Source: Vicia villosa
Lineage: Eukaryota > Streptophyta > Magnoliopsida > Fabales > Fabaceae
Length of the DNA: 64,000 nucleotides
Assembly (NCBI RefSeq): GCF_029867415.1
Contig: NC_081185.1
Coordinates: 137,671,191 to 137,735,190 of the forward strand
Direction: 5' to 3'
Shown here piece by piece: positions 1-9,585 of this stretch. Position numbers and translations under genes: made by a program. The notes beneath the pieces were generated by a model. It saw nothing but the letters and a program-made list of their open reading frames with translations, searched no databases and was not told the origin of the DNA. Position 1 is the stretch's first letter. Every line of letters begins with the position of its first letter.

Positions 1-984
1 TGGATCACATCTTGAATTATGGATTGGATCTAGAATTTTACCAAATCTTTCACAAACTTTGAATCTTCTTCAAGAACACACAACCACAAGCCTTGATCTA
101 TCACAATTGATGAAGAAAAGTAGTGTTTATGTTGAGGTTTAGCTCTAAATTAGTGAGGTTCAAGATGTGACTCACTAATTTGTGTGGAAGAAAAAGAGCT
201 TTGAGTGATGGGTTTGGAAGAGGTGAGGAGAGAATTTGCAATAAGTTTCTTGGCTATCAAAGCTTGAAAAATGAAGAGGGGAGTGCCTCAATTTATAGCA
301 CTTAGGCTTGGGAAATTTTGTGGCTTGGAGTTAGGATTGGAAAATAGAATTAGGCTTGGAAAAGTGATTTGGAGCCAAAAATGAAATCCAATGGTCTTGA
401 TGCAATCACATGAGGGTACATGATTAGATGATGTAGGAAATCAAATGTAAGAACCAAGTCATGCTTCCCATGCTTGCAAATGATGTCAACACTTCAAAAA
501 GCTGAAATTTGCCTTCATTTTTCCAAATTCGTGCTGGTGCAATCGATTTGCACATTATGCAAATCTATTTACATGGCTGAAAAAAGGCAAAATCTGGGGC
601 AAAAACAGTTATGCAAATCGATTGCTGTCTTATGCAAATCGATTTGCACTGATGGCAGAAGCAAATCTGGTGCAGAAACAGTTGTGTAAATCGATTTACA
701 CCTTATGCAAATCGATTTGCACAGTGAAAATGTTGAAAAATGCTCCTTTGATGGGTATTTTGACTTGGTACCTACAAAACACAAACATACAAGAGCACAA
801 GGCAATATTTTTGGTATTTTGGTTAGTAAAACAATATACACAAACTAAAACATGGGTGCTCGATGATTCCTTTGCAGATGAATTGAGCACAACATTGCAA
901 GCAGAGATCTAGGTTTAAATTTCTTGATTGATGATTGGTATGCAAATGATGTGTGATCTTAGGGTCAAAAATTGGGGTATGACA
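1..984 (-). repeat. 3' LTR of the Ogre element (partial)
   Basis: Visible part of the 3' LTR, starting on the minus strand at 984 (TGTCATACC). It matches 14197-15180 without visible difference, so the insertion is recent. It includes one cluster of AAATCGATTT palindromes (about 537-722) and the minus-strand TATA box at 292-299. Confidence 0.93.
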
Positions 985-996
985 GATGCCCCTATT
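985..996 (-). other. Polypurine tract of the Ogre element
   Basis: On the minus strand AATAGGGGCATC directly precedes the 3' LTR start (TGTCATACC). This is the expected place and composition for the plus-strand primer. The other Ogre-like element has the similar AGGGGCAGC at the same position (right of 55333). Confidence 0.7.
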
Positions 997-1140
997 TAAG
1001 TTTCTTCGATTTGGAGATACGATGATTGGAAATCTTCGTTTTGACAAAAATCGAAGAGACTTAAATATATAAAACACAATTTTTGATCCTAAGATGCAAT
1101 GCAATGTTAATGAATGCATGTAATGATAATAAAGCATGAC

Positions 1141-1550
1141 AACACTGGGGAGTAACTGGTGATCCACTGGGGAAAACAAATGTCTTGCTATAACTCCGCT
1201 GGGGAAACAAATGTCTTAGAAACTCCACTGGGGAAAGCAAGACTTTGTTGGAGAGACGGAACTTTGGTGGAGAAAGAAACTTCTCTGAGGAAAACACTTC
1301 GCGTCAGAGAGGTTATAGCATCCTCTTTCACTGGGGATGAGAAAAGGGGATCATCCTCTTTCACTGGGAATGAGAAAGTATGCATCCTGAATCAGAATGC
1401 TAATCACACCATCGTACCACTGACGATAACACATACCAACGTTCCAATGGAGGCATTGAAGAGAAATACACTACCGTACCACTGATGTCATGAAAAGAGA
1501 TATACCACCGTACCACTGATGATAACACATACCCATGTTCCACTGAAGGT
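1141..1550 (-). repeat. Degenerate short repeats flanking the 95-bp array
   Basis: From 1141 to 1380 the motif CACTGGGGA recurs in slightly different settings (for example near 1145, 1166, 1197, 1227, 1330 and 1360). From 1400 to 1550 it gives way to units built on GTACCACTGA and GTTCCACTGA. The same CCACTG core is used three times per unit in the neighbouring 95-bp array, so this looks like the older, decayed edge of that array. It is 3' UTR of the Ogre element; no gene. Confidence 0.6.
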
Positions 1551-3010
1551 GAACTACCAACGTCCCACTGGAGGTAGAAGGAGATGTATATCGACGTACC
1601 ACTGACGATGAAGATAACAAAATACACCAACGTTCCACTGGAGGTGAACTACCAACGTCCCACTGGAGGTAGAAAGAGATATACATCGACGTACCACTGA
1701 CGATGAAGATAACAAAATACACCAACGTTCCACTGGAGGTGAACTACCAACGTCCCACTGGAGGTAGAAAGAGATATACATCGACGTACCACTGACGATG
1801 AAGATAACAAAATACACCAACGTTCCACTGGAGGTGAACTACCAACGTCCCACTGGAGGTAGAAAGAGATATACATCGACGTACCACTGACGATGAAGAT
1901 AACAAAATACACCAACGTTCCACTGGAGGTGAACTACCAACGTCCCACTGGAGGTAGAAAGAGATATACATCGACGTACCACTGACGATGAAGATAACAA
2001 AATACACCAACGTTCCACTGGAGGTGAACTACCAACGTCCCACTGGAGGTAGAAAGAGATATACATCGACGTACCACTGACGATGAAGATAACAAAATAC
2101 ACCAACGTTCCACTGGAGGTGAACTACCAACGTCCCACTGGAGGTAGAAGGAGATATACATCGACGTACCACTGACGATGAAGATAACAAAATACACCAA
2201 CGTTCCACTGGAGGTGAACTACCAACGTCCCACTGGAGGTAGAAAGAGATATACATCGACGTACCACTGACGATGAAGATAACAAAATACACCAACGTTC
2301 CACTGGAGGTGAACTACCAACGTCCCACTGGAGGTAGAAAGAGATATACATCGACGTACCACTGACGATGAAGATAACAAAATACACCAACGTTCCACTG
2401 GAGGTGAACTACCAACGTCCCACTGGAGGTAGAAAGAGATATACATCGACGTACCACTGACGATGAAGATAACAAAATACACCAACGTTCCACTGGAGGT
2501 GAACTACCAACGTCCCACTGGAGGTAGAAAGAGATATACATCGACGTACCACTGACGATGAAGATAACAAAATACACCAACGTTCCACTGGAGGTGAACT
2601 ACCAACGTCCCACTGGAGGTAGAGAGAGATATACATCGACGTACCACTGACGATGAAGATAACAAAATACACCAACGTTCCACTGGAGGTGAACTACCAA
2701 CGTCCCACTGGAGGTAGAAAGAGATATACATCGACGTACCACTGACGATGAAGATAACAAAATACACCAACGTTCCACTGGAGGTGAACTACCAACGTCC
2801 CACTGGAGGTAGAAAGAGATATACATCGACGTACCACTGACGATGAAGATAACAAAATACACCAACGTTCCACTGGAGGTGAACTACCAACGTCCCACTG
2901 GAGGTAGAAAGAGATATACATCGACGTACCACTGACGATGAAGATAACAAAATACACCAACGTTCCACTGGAGGTGAACTACCAACGTCCCACTGGAGGT
3001 AGAAAGAGAT
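1551..3010 (-). repeat. 95-bp tandem array (about 15 units) in the Ogre 3' UTR
   Basis: The word GAACTACCAACGTCCCACTG recurs exactly every 95 bp from 1551 to 2976 (16 occurrences, 15 full periods), with only a few substitutions between units. Each unit has three related subunits, each centred on CCACTG: CGTTCCACTGGAGG, CGTCCCACTGGAGG and CGTACCACTGACG. The array is therefore a higher-order repeat grown from a 23-36-bp ancestor. Decayed units continue to about 3090. Plant Ogre elements are known for tandem repeats in this 3' region, and some satellites are thought to have started there. The overlapping 88-aa minus-strand frames follow from the period and are not genes. Confidence 0.95.
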
Positions 3011-3727
3011 GTATCGCCGTACCACTAACGATAACACATACCCACGTTCCACTGAAGGTATGAAGAAGGCATACCACCGTACCACTGATGATATAAAAGA
3101 GATGGTGTACAAAGATGACATAATCAAGCATGTCCCAAACTGAACACCAGAGCAGAAACTGCTATCAATCTTTTGATGGCTTCAAAAATATATGATACCC
3201 AACACTAGGGAACATTGAAGCTGAGAGAACACCGTAGTTGAGTTCTAAACCAAACTCGAACCAGGCCAAAGGTATATTGAGTGTAATACGTTCTTCTGCA
3301 TATGAATACATCAACATATCCATTCCTTGTAATGCACTCATGAATCAAAGTAAAAATTCTTTTATAATTTTCAAAAGGATTTTGTTGAAATCAATTTTCT
3401 CTTTGTTTCAAAAATTACTATCAACAATAAATGACATTTTGAGAGATATGGAAGAAATAAGATTGCCAAATGAAAAGGTAAAGGCTCAAACTTTCTTAAT
3501 AGAATGGTAGCCTGCAAAAGGCAAGACCCCATGGATTAATACAAAGTTTGGAAAGTGGTAATTTTATGGAAAAGGTACATTGAAATGTAATGACCCCATC
3601 CTCTCTCTCAACTGGGAATTCCTGAGCAAAGGCTTCCGTTGAAAAGTGTTGGACTTCTTCATGATAAACAGATGACTGCTGATGATCAAGTCTTGTCTGA
3701 TGTAGTTACTTGCCATGAATCCCTAAC
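3011..3727 (-). other. Ogre 3' untranslated region, no gene
   Basis: Decayed array units run to about 3090, followed by unique AT-rich sequence. Short frames here (for example 3238-3510, plus strand) have no recognisable domain and lie antisense to the element. I see no gene. Confidence 0.6.
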
Positions 3728-3886
3728 TTTTGCCTGGACCGCCCTTTCGGGTTTTCAGTCCACCGGGTATTTTATTCTGTTTATGTCTCTAATTTTTGCC
3801 TGGACCGCCCTTTCGGGTTTTCAATCCACCGAGACGCTCTTTTTTGCCTAAGCCGCCCTTTCGGGTTTTCAACTTAGCGAGCTGTT
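3728..3886 (-). repeat. Three-copy motif just after the pol stop codon
   Basis: TTTGCCT is followed by a CCGCCCTTTCGGGTTTTCA block three times, starting near 3728, 3795 and 3842. The last copy ends next to the pol stop at 3897. CCCTTTCGGG can form a small hairpin. A diverged version lies at the equivalent place in the second Ogre-like element (57588-57690), so it appears to be an inherited part of the family's 3' UTR. Confidence 0.6.
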
Positions 3887-3896
3887 CTTTTATTAT

Positions 3897-6800
3897 TTAG
3901 GCGAAGTATTTCTTGACTTCATCAGCATTCACGGGACGTGGGAGCTCCTCTCCATCCATAGTTGCAAGAATTAATGCACCGCCAGAGAAGGCTTTCTTAA
4001 CAACATATGGTCCTTCAAAATTAGGAGTCCACTTGCCCCTTGAATCGGAGGTGAAAGACAAGATCCTTTTGAGCACGAGGTCGCCTTCTCTGAATACACG
4101 AGGTCGAACCTTCTTATCAAATGCTTTCTTCATTCTTTTCTGATATAACTGACCATGGCATAAAGCCGTCATTCTCTTTTCTTCTATCAAATTCAATTGA
4201 TCAAACCTACTCTGACACCATTCAGCCTCAGATAACTTGGTTTCCATTAAAACTCTCAATGATGGACTCTCAACCTCAATAGGGAGCACCGCTTCCATAC
4301 CATAAACCAAAGAAAAGGGAGTTGCCCCTGTTGAAGTACGGACAGATGTACGGTACCCATGCAAAGCAAATGGGAGCATCTCATGCCAGTCCTTGTACGT
4401 AACAACCATCTTTTGTACAATCTTCTTAATATTCTTATTTGCTGCTTCAACAGCTCCATTCATCTTTGGCCTATAAGGCGAAGAGTTGTGATGTTCAATC
4501 TTGAAGCTTTCACACAATTCTCTCATCATGCTATTGTTCAGATTCGAGCCATTATCAGTAATGATCTTGCTCGGTACACCATATCTGCAGATGATGTTGT
4601 TCTTGATAAATCTGACCACAACTTGCTTTGTTACATTAGCATATGAAGCAGCTTCTACCCACTTGGTGAAGTAATCGATTGCTACCAGGATGAATCGATG
4701 TCCATTCGAAGCCTTGGGTTCAATCATGCCAATCATATCAATACCCCACATAGAGAAAGGCCATGGAGAGGAAATAACATTGAGAAGTGTCGGAGGCACA
4801 TGAATCTTGTCAGCATACACTTGACATTTGTGACACTTCTTTACAAATTTGTAGCAATCAGATTCCATTGTCAACCAATAGTAACCTGCTCTAAGCATCT
4901 TTTTAGCCATCAAATGTCCATTGGCATGGGTACCAAAAGAACCTTCATGAATTTCATGCATCAACATGTCTGCTTCGTGTCTATCCACGCATCTGAGCAA
5001 AACCATGTCATAATTTCTTTTATACAAAACATCAGCATTGATGAAGAAACTGCCAGCCAATCTCCTCAAAGTTTTCTTGTCTTTATTTGATGCCCCAAGT
5101 GGGTACTCTTGAGTCTGAAGGAAGTGCTTAATATCGAAATACCAAGGCTTTTCATCTGTTGCTTCCTCAACTACAAATACATGAGCAGGTCTATCAAGAC
5201 GCCTGATTGTAATCTGAGGTTCCTCATTATGGAAATTCACTTTGTACATGGAAGACAATGTGGCTAATGCATCAGCCATCTGATTCTCATCTCGAGGGAT
5301 GTGGTGGAATTCAACTTTGTTGAAGAATGTCAATAGCCTTCTGGCGTAATCTTTGTAAGGAATTAAACCAGGATGACGAGTTTCCCATTCTCCTTTAATC
5401 TGATTAATCACAAGCGCAGAGTCTCCATAAACATCAAGAATCTTAATTCTCAGATTAATGGCCTCTTCAAGTCCCATGATGCAAGCTTCATACTCAGCAA
5501 TATTGTTTGTACAGTCAAAACATATCCTTGCAGTAAAAGGAACATGTGATCCATGTGGAGTGATGATAATGGCGCCAATTCCATGGCCATGAATATTAGA
5601 AGCTCCATCAAAAATCAAACCCCATTTGGATTCAGGATCCGGCCCTTCTTCTGGCAATGGTTCATCCCAATCTTGAGATCTCAAATACATTATATCTTCA
5701 TCTGGGAAGTCCATCTTGATAGACTGATGCTCATCAATTGGTTGGTGAGCGAGGTACTCTGCCAACACACTTCCTTTCACAGCTTTCTGAGCTCGATATT
5801 CAATATCATATTCTGATAGCAACATTTGCCAGCGAGCAATCCTTCCAGTTAATGCAGGTTTCTCAAATACATACTTAATTGGATCCATTTTGGAGATCAA
5901 TAGGGTGGTGTGGTTCAACATATACTGTCTTAGTCGGCGAGCAGCCCACACCAAAGCACAGCAAGTTTTCTCAAGCAGCGAGTATCTTGTTTCGCACTCG
6001 GTAAACTTTTTGCTAAGGTAGTATATTGCATACTCTTTTCGACCAGACTCGTCATGCTGACCCAACACACATCCCATTGAGTTTTCAAGCACTGTGAGGT
6101 ACATAATTAGAGGTCTTCCCTCAACTGGAGGGAGCAAAATGGGAGGTTCAAGCAGATATTCTTTGATGTTGTCAAAAGCTTTCTGACAATCTTCATTCCA
6201 CACACATCCCTGATTTTTCTTTAAAAGCTTGAAGATCGGCTCACAGGTAGCAGTCATATTGGAAATGAACCTGGAGATATAATTCAGACGTCCGAGGAAA
6301 CCTCTCACTTGTTTTTCAGTCTTTGGTGCTGGCATTTCCTGAATTGCTTTGACTTTATCAGGATCTACTTCAATTCCTCTCTGACTGACAACAAAACCCA
6401 ATAACTTTCCAGAACGGACACCAAAAGTGCATTTGTTTGGATTTAAGCGGAGACGATACTTTCTCAAACGCTGAAACAACTTTAAAAGATCCTCCATGTG
6501 CCCCTTCTCTGATTGGGACTTGGCAATCATGTCATCCACATAAACCTCAATTTCTTTGTGCATCATATCATGAAAAAGAGTAGTCATGGCCCTCTGATAT
6601 GTCGCACCAGCATTCTTCAACCCAAAAGGCATCACTTTGTAACAGAATGTCCCCCATGGCGTGATAAAAGTTGTTTTTTCCATGTCTTCAGGTGCCATCT
6701 TAATCTGGTTATATCCTGAAAAACCATCCATAAAGGAGAAAACTTCAAACTTTGCAGTGCTATCTACCAACATATCAATGTGGGGTAGAGGAAAATCATC

Positions 6801-7367
6801 TTTCGGACTGGCTTTATTCAAATCTCTGTAATCCACACACATGCGAACTTTTCCGTCTTTCTTCGGAACAGGCACAATATTGGCAATCCATTGAGGATAT
6901 ACAGAAGTGACAAGGAAACCTGCATCTATCTGTTTCAAGACCTCTTTCTTAATCTTTTCTGCCATATCAGGATGACTCCTTCTTAACTTTTGCTTGACAG
7001 GAGGACATTCTGGTTTCAACGGCAAACGATGCTCCACAATATCCGTGTCCAACCCAGGCATATCTTGGTAGGACCATGCAAAAATGTCAACATACTCTTT
7101 AAGAAGCTCTACCATCCTCTTCTTAACATCTTGACCAAGCAGTGCCCCAATCTTGACTTCCTTTTTATCCTCTTCAGAACCCAAGTTGATGACTTCTAAC
7201 GGCTCTTTATACGGCTGAATGGTGTCTTCCTCGTGCTCAAGCAGTCGGGAAATCTCATCAGGAATACATTCATCACTCTCTTCTTCCGCCTCATACACAG
7301 GACACTCGAAGTTAGGAGAGGGCGCAGGGTCATTACTTTCAACGGTTTTATTGATTAATCTGCACAA
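3897..7367 (-). CDS. pol: Ogre pol: reverse transcriptase, RNase H, archaeal-type RNase H and integrase
   Basis: An open 1156-codon frame for the replication and integration enzymes of the element. Reverse transcriptase lies at about residues 130-310 with the YVDDM box at 276-280 and the upstream catalytic Asp in FMDGFSGYNQ (D214). The first RNase H covers about 385-545. A second, aRNase H-like domain (about 580-705) keeps D587, E625, D649 and D699; two RNase H domains are typical of the Tat/Ogre lineage. Integrase has the HHCC finger (H814, H818, C845, C848) and a DD35E core at D877, D938 and E974. The C-terminal tail ends near the 3' UTR repeats. No key residue is missing. The nominal start Met lies across a likely splice acceptor (AG at 7360-7361), so translation probably enters by splicing from gag. 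No aspartic protease domain is present. Confidence 0.95.
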   Translation of the reverse strand: MCRLINKTVESNDPAPSPNFECPVYEAEEESDECIPDEISRLLEHEEDTIQPYKEPLEVINLGSEEDKKEVKIGALLGQDVKKRMVELLKEYVDIFAWSYQDMPGLDTDIVEHRLPLKPECPPVKQKLRRSHPDMAEKIKKEVLKQIDAGFLVTSVYPQWIANIVPVPKKDGKVRMCVDYRDLNKASPKDDFPLPHIDMLVDSTAKFEVFSFMDGFSGYNQIKMAPEDMEKTTFITPWGTFCYKVMPFGLKNAGATYQRAMTTLFHDMMHKEIEVYVDDMIAKSQSEKGHMEDLLKLFQRLRKYRLRLNPNKCTFGVRSGKLLGFVVSQRGIEVDPDKVKAIQEMPAPKTEKQVRGFLGRLNYISRFISNMTATCEPIFKLLKKNQGCVWNEDCQKAFDNIKEYLLEPPILLPPVEGRPLIMYLTVLENSMGCVLGQHDESGRKEYAIYYLSKKFTECETRYSLLEKTCCALVWAARRLRQYMLNHTTLLISKMDPIKYVFEKPALTGRIARWQMLLSEYDIEYRAQKAVKGSVLAEYLAHQPIDEHQSIKMDFPDEDIMYLRSQDWDEPLPEEGPDPESKWGLIFDGASNIHGHGIGAIIITPHGSHVPFTARICFDCTNNIAEYEACIMGLEEAINLRIKILDVYGDSALVINQIKGEWETRHPGLIPYKDYARRLLTFFNKVEFHHIPRDENQMADALATLSSMYKVNFHNEEPQITIRRLDRPAHVFVVEEATDEKPWYFDIKHFLQTQEYPLGASNKDKKTLRRLAGSFFINADVLYKRNYDMVLLRCVDRHEADMLMHEIHEGSFGTHANGHLMAKKMLRAGYYWLTMESDCYKFVKKCHKCQVYADKIHVPPTLLNVISSPWPFSMWGIDMIGMIEPKASNGHRFILVAIDYFTKWVEAASYANVTKQVVVRFIKNNIICRYGVPSKIITDNGSNLNNSMMRELCESFKIEHHNSSPYRPKMNGAVEAANKNIKKIVQKMVVTYKDWHEMLPFALHGYRTSVRTSTGATPFSLVYGMEAVLPIEVESPSLRVLMETKLSEAEWCQSRFDQLNLIEEKRMTALCHGQLYQKRMKKAFDKKVRPRVFREGDLVLKRILSFTSDSRGKWTPNFEGPYVVKKAFSGGALILATMDGEELPRPVNADEVKKYFA

Positions 7368-7626
7368 ATGATTATTATTTCAGAAAAAAGGAAAGATATA
7401 TGCAAACATGTAATCGTGCAGATTATGGAAAATGAAAACATTTTTTAAGGTTTTTTGTGTTACCACTTTCCAGAAAAAGCAAAAAGATAAAAAGCATTTA
7501 TATGCAGAAACAAAATGACTTTTATTGATGATTTTAATGTTTAAAACAAACAGAAAACAGCCCCAACAACTTCACTTTCATCTTGGGCAGAATGAAAGGA
7601 TTTTGAAAAACATAAAAGCAAATTAC
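7360..7626 (-). other. Candidate 267-nt intron between gag and pol
   Basis: On the minus strand a donor GTAATT overlaps the last gag codons (GT at 7626-7625, just before the TAA at 7625-7623). An acceptor TTTGTGCAG ends at 7360. Removing 7626-7360 leaves the gag frame continuous with the pol frame, with the junction inside one Lys codon. Ogre elements are known to carry an intron between gag-pro and RT that is spliced in part of the transcripts. The interval is AT-rich and holds no coding domain. Splicing itself is inferred. Confidence 0.6.
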
Positions 7627-9428
7627 TTTGAGACATGAGTACACTCAGGAATGTCAATGATGATCCAGTTCTTAATCATCTTTCCATGGGTCACAAAGTT
7701 TGGCACTTCTGGCTCTGGTTCATCTTCAACAATAGCGTTCACTTCTGGAGGAGTCTTCCCAAGACATCCATACACCATGTTCACGGCAGACGCTTCATGA
7801 GTTGGCAATGGATTGTTCTTCACATTTGGACCAATATCACGGAAAGAAAGCATTCCAGAACGGACCAATCTCTGAACTTCATTCTTCAGGGGCCAACAGT
7901 TTTCCAAATCATGCCCAGGAGCATTCTGATGAAAAGCACAAGTGGCATCAGCCTTGTACCACCAAGGGAGTTTCTCTGGAACAGGAAGTGGTGACCTTGG
8001 TTGAACCAGCTTCTTATGAATTAGAGCAGGATACAGTTCAGTGTATGTCATAGGAATAGGATCAACATTAACTCGAGGATACGGATTCCGCCTTGCTGGT
8101 TGTTGATTAACAGGAGCTACAGGCACTGAATTCACAACAGGAGTTACTGACGCCACTTGTTGAGATTGATTCCTGACTCGACTATTCCTCCCATGAGAAA
8201 CAGCATTGGCATCTGACTCTTTCTTCTTTTGGAATGAAGAACCATACTTCTTCGCACCACCAGATGAATTTTCATTTCGAACCAAACGACCTTCTCGCAC
8301 AGCTTCTTCTAATCTAACACCCATACCCACCATTTCGGTGAAGTCTACAGGAGCACTAGCAATCATCTTCTCATAATAAAACGGACCAAGAGTCTTCAGA
8401 AAAATCTTAGTCATCTCTTTTTCTTCCATCGGAGGAATCACTTGGGCGGCAACCTCACGCCATCTCTGAGCATATTCCTTGAAGGATTCCTTCTCTTTCT
8501 GCATCATAGCTCGCAATTGATCCCTATCAGGAGCCATGTCCACATTATATTTGTATTGCTTCACAAACGCTTCAGCCAAGTCATTGAAAGTGCGAATATG
8601 GGTGCTATCAAGGCCCATATACCACTTAGAAGCAGCTCCAGTCAAACTGTCTTGGAAATAATGGATCAACAGACGTTGATCATCAGTATGAGTGGACATC
8701 TTCCTTATATACATCACCAGGTGCGCCTGAGGACAGGAGTTTCCTTTGTACTTCTCAAATTCAGGAAGCTTGAACTTAGCAGGTACTTTCACATTAGGAA
8801 CAAGGCAAAGATCATGCACATTCTTTCCAAACAGTTCTTTCCCACGCAAGGCTTTCATCTCTTTTTGCAGTTCTTCAAACTGATCTTGGAAACCATCCAT
8901 TCTATCATGAATTTCACTTGGAGCAGCATCATAAATGGGCTCTGGGACAAAAGGACCAGTATGAACAATAGGAGAGGTGTTGACCATAACAGGAGTCAAC
9001 GGGCGAGTCATCTCAGGAACAGACAAATAACCTTCAGGCATGCCCCAGGGATATCCATTAGGCATTCGTTGCTGAGTAGCACCAACAGGAATAGCAGGAA
9101 TGGTTGTAGCAGCAATTTCAGAAATCACAGTGGTCTGACCCTGAGCTTGGGCATTGGGAGGAGGAACCTGATTCTGATTCTGAGTTTGATTCTGAGCAGC
9201 CATCAATGTCTCAACCAGAGCAGTGAGACGATCCACACCAGATCTCAAAGTAACAACCTCTTCACGTAGCTCACGATTCTCTTGTTCAAGACCTTCCATC
9301 TTCTTCTTGCAGTTAGCTCGAGTATTATACCGGTGAGACAGCTTGATTCTGTATGAAGAACACTGAATAAGACCTCGGGAATACTTTCGGAAGCAGGACC
9401 AAAATGCAGAATGATGCATGAAATGCAA
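7623..9428 (-). CDS. gag: Ogre gag polyprotein (601 codons), protease absent
   Basis: Encodes the capsid/nucleocapsid protein that packages element RNA. Residues 44-80 (MEGLEQENRELREEV...) predict a coiled coil. A Gln/Pro-rich linker follows, then a retrotransposon gag domain at about 200-370 (including the WYMGLD and TFNDLAEAFVKQY regions). Near 500-525 an atypical finger, CAFHQNAPGHDLENC, replaces the usual CCHC knuckle. A Met at 9299 (residue 44) is the more likely start than 9428, because the first 43 residues are unlike gag. The frame ends at 7623 inside the candidate intron donor. Autonomous Ogre elements have an aspartic protease after gag. I find no D[ST]G motif here or in the 255 bp before pol, so the protease appears to have been lost. 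Confidence 0.92.
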   Translation of the reverse strand: MHFMHHSAFWSCFRKYSRGLIQCSSYRIKLSHRYNTRANCKKKMEGLEQENRELREEVVTLRSGVDRLTALVETLMAAQNQTQNQNQVPPPNAQAQGQTTVISEIAATTIPAIPVGATQQRMPNGYPWGMPEGYLSVPEMTRPLTPVMVNTSPIVHTGPFVPEPIYDAAPSEIHDRMDGFQDQFEELQKEMKALRGKELFGKNVHDLCLVPNVKVPAKFKLPEFEKYKGNSCPQAHLVMYIRKMSTHTDDQRLLIHYFQDSLTGAASKWYMGLDSTHIRTFNDLAEAFVKQYKYNVDMAPDRDQLRAMMQKEKESFKEYAQRWREVAAQVIPPMEEKEMTKIFLKTLGPFYYEKMIASAPVDFTEMVGMGVRLEEAVREGRLVRNENSSGGAKKYGSSFQKKKESDANAVSHGRNSRVRNQSQQVASVTPVVNSVPVAPVNQQPARRNPYPRVNVDPIPMTYTELYPALIHKKLVQPRSPLPVPEKLPWWYKADATCAFHQNAPGHDLENCWPLKNEVQRLVRSGMLSFRDIGPNVKNNPLPTHEASAVNMVYGCLGKTPPEVNAIVEDEPEPEVPNFVTHGKMIKNWIIIDIPECTHVSK

Positions 9429-9585
9429 TGCAAATGATCTTTATTTTGGTTTTCCAGGAACTTTTAAGACATTAATTGTAAACATTAGTAAAAAACATCA
9501 TAAAACATAACAATATTCTTTCATTAATCATGGAAAAGCATACAAAAGGATTCAGAGATCCAAAATTACAAAACAAAGGAAAAAG
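9429..9585 (-). other. Spacer between ORF1 and gag
   Basis: AT-rich 157-bp interval between the ORF1 stop and the gag frame. It contains short homopolymer runs and no frame of note. Confidence 0.5.

Noticed and set aside
1551..3010. CRISPR-like regular repeat pattern
   Set aside because: Units are contiguous with no unique spacers, and the DNA is plant nuclear; it is a retroelement minisatellite.
1400..3127. Series of overlapping 88-aa minus-strand frames spaced 95 bp
   Set aside because: They are produced by one 95-bp tandem repeat whose three frames happen to lack stops; no start context, domain or codon bias.
4256..7199. Many short plus-strand frames within pol
   Set aside because: Antisense shadows of the pol coding region.
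8442..9269. 275-aa plus-strand frame
   Set aside because: Antisense shadow of the gag gene; no domain.
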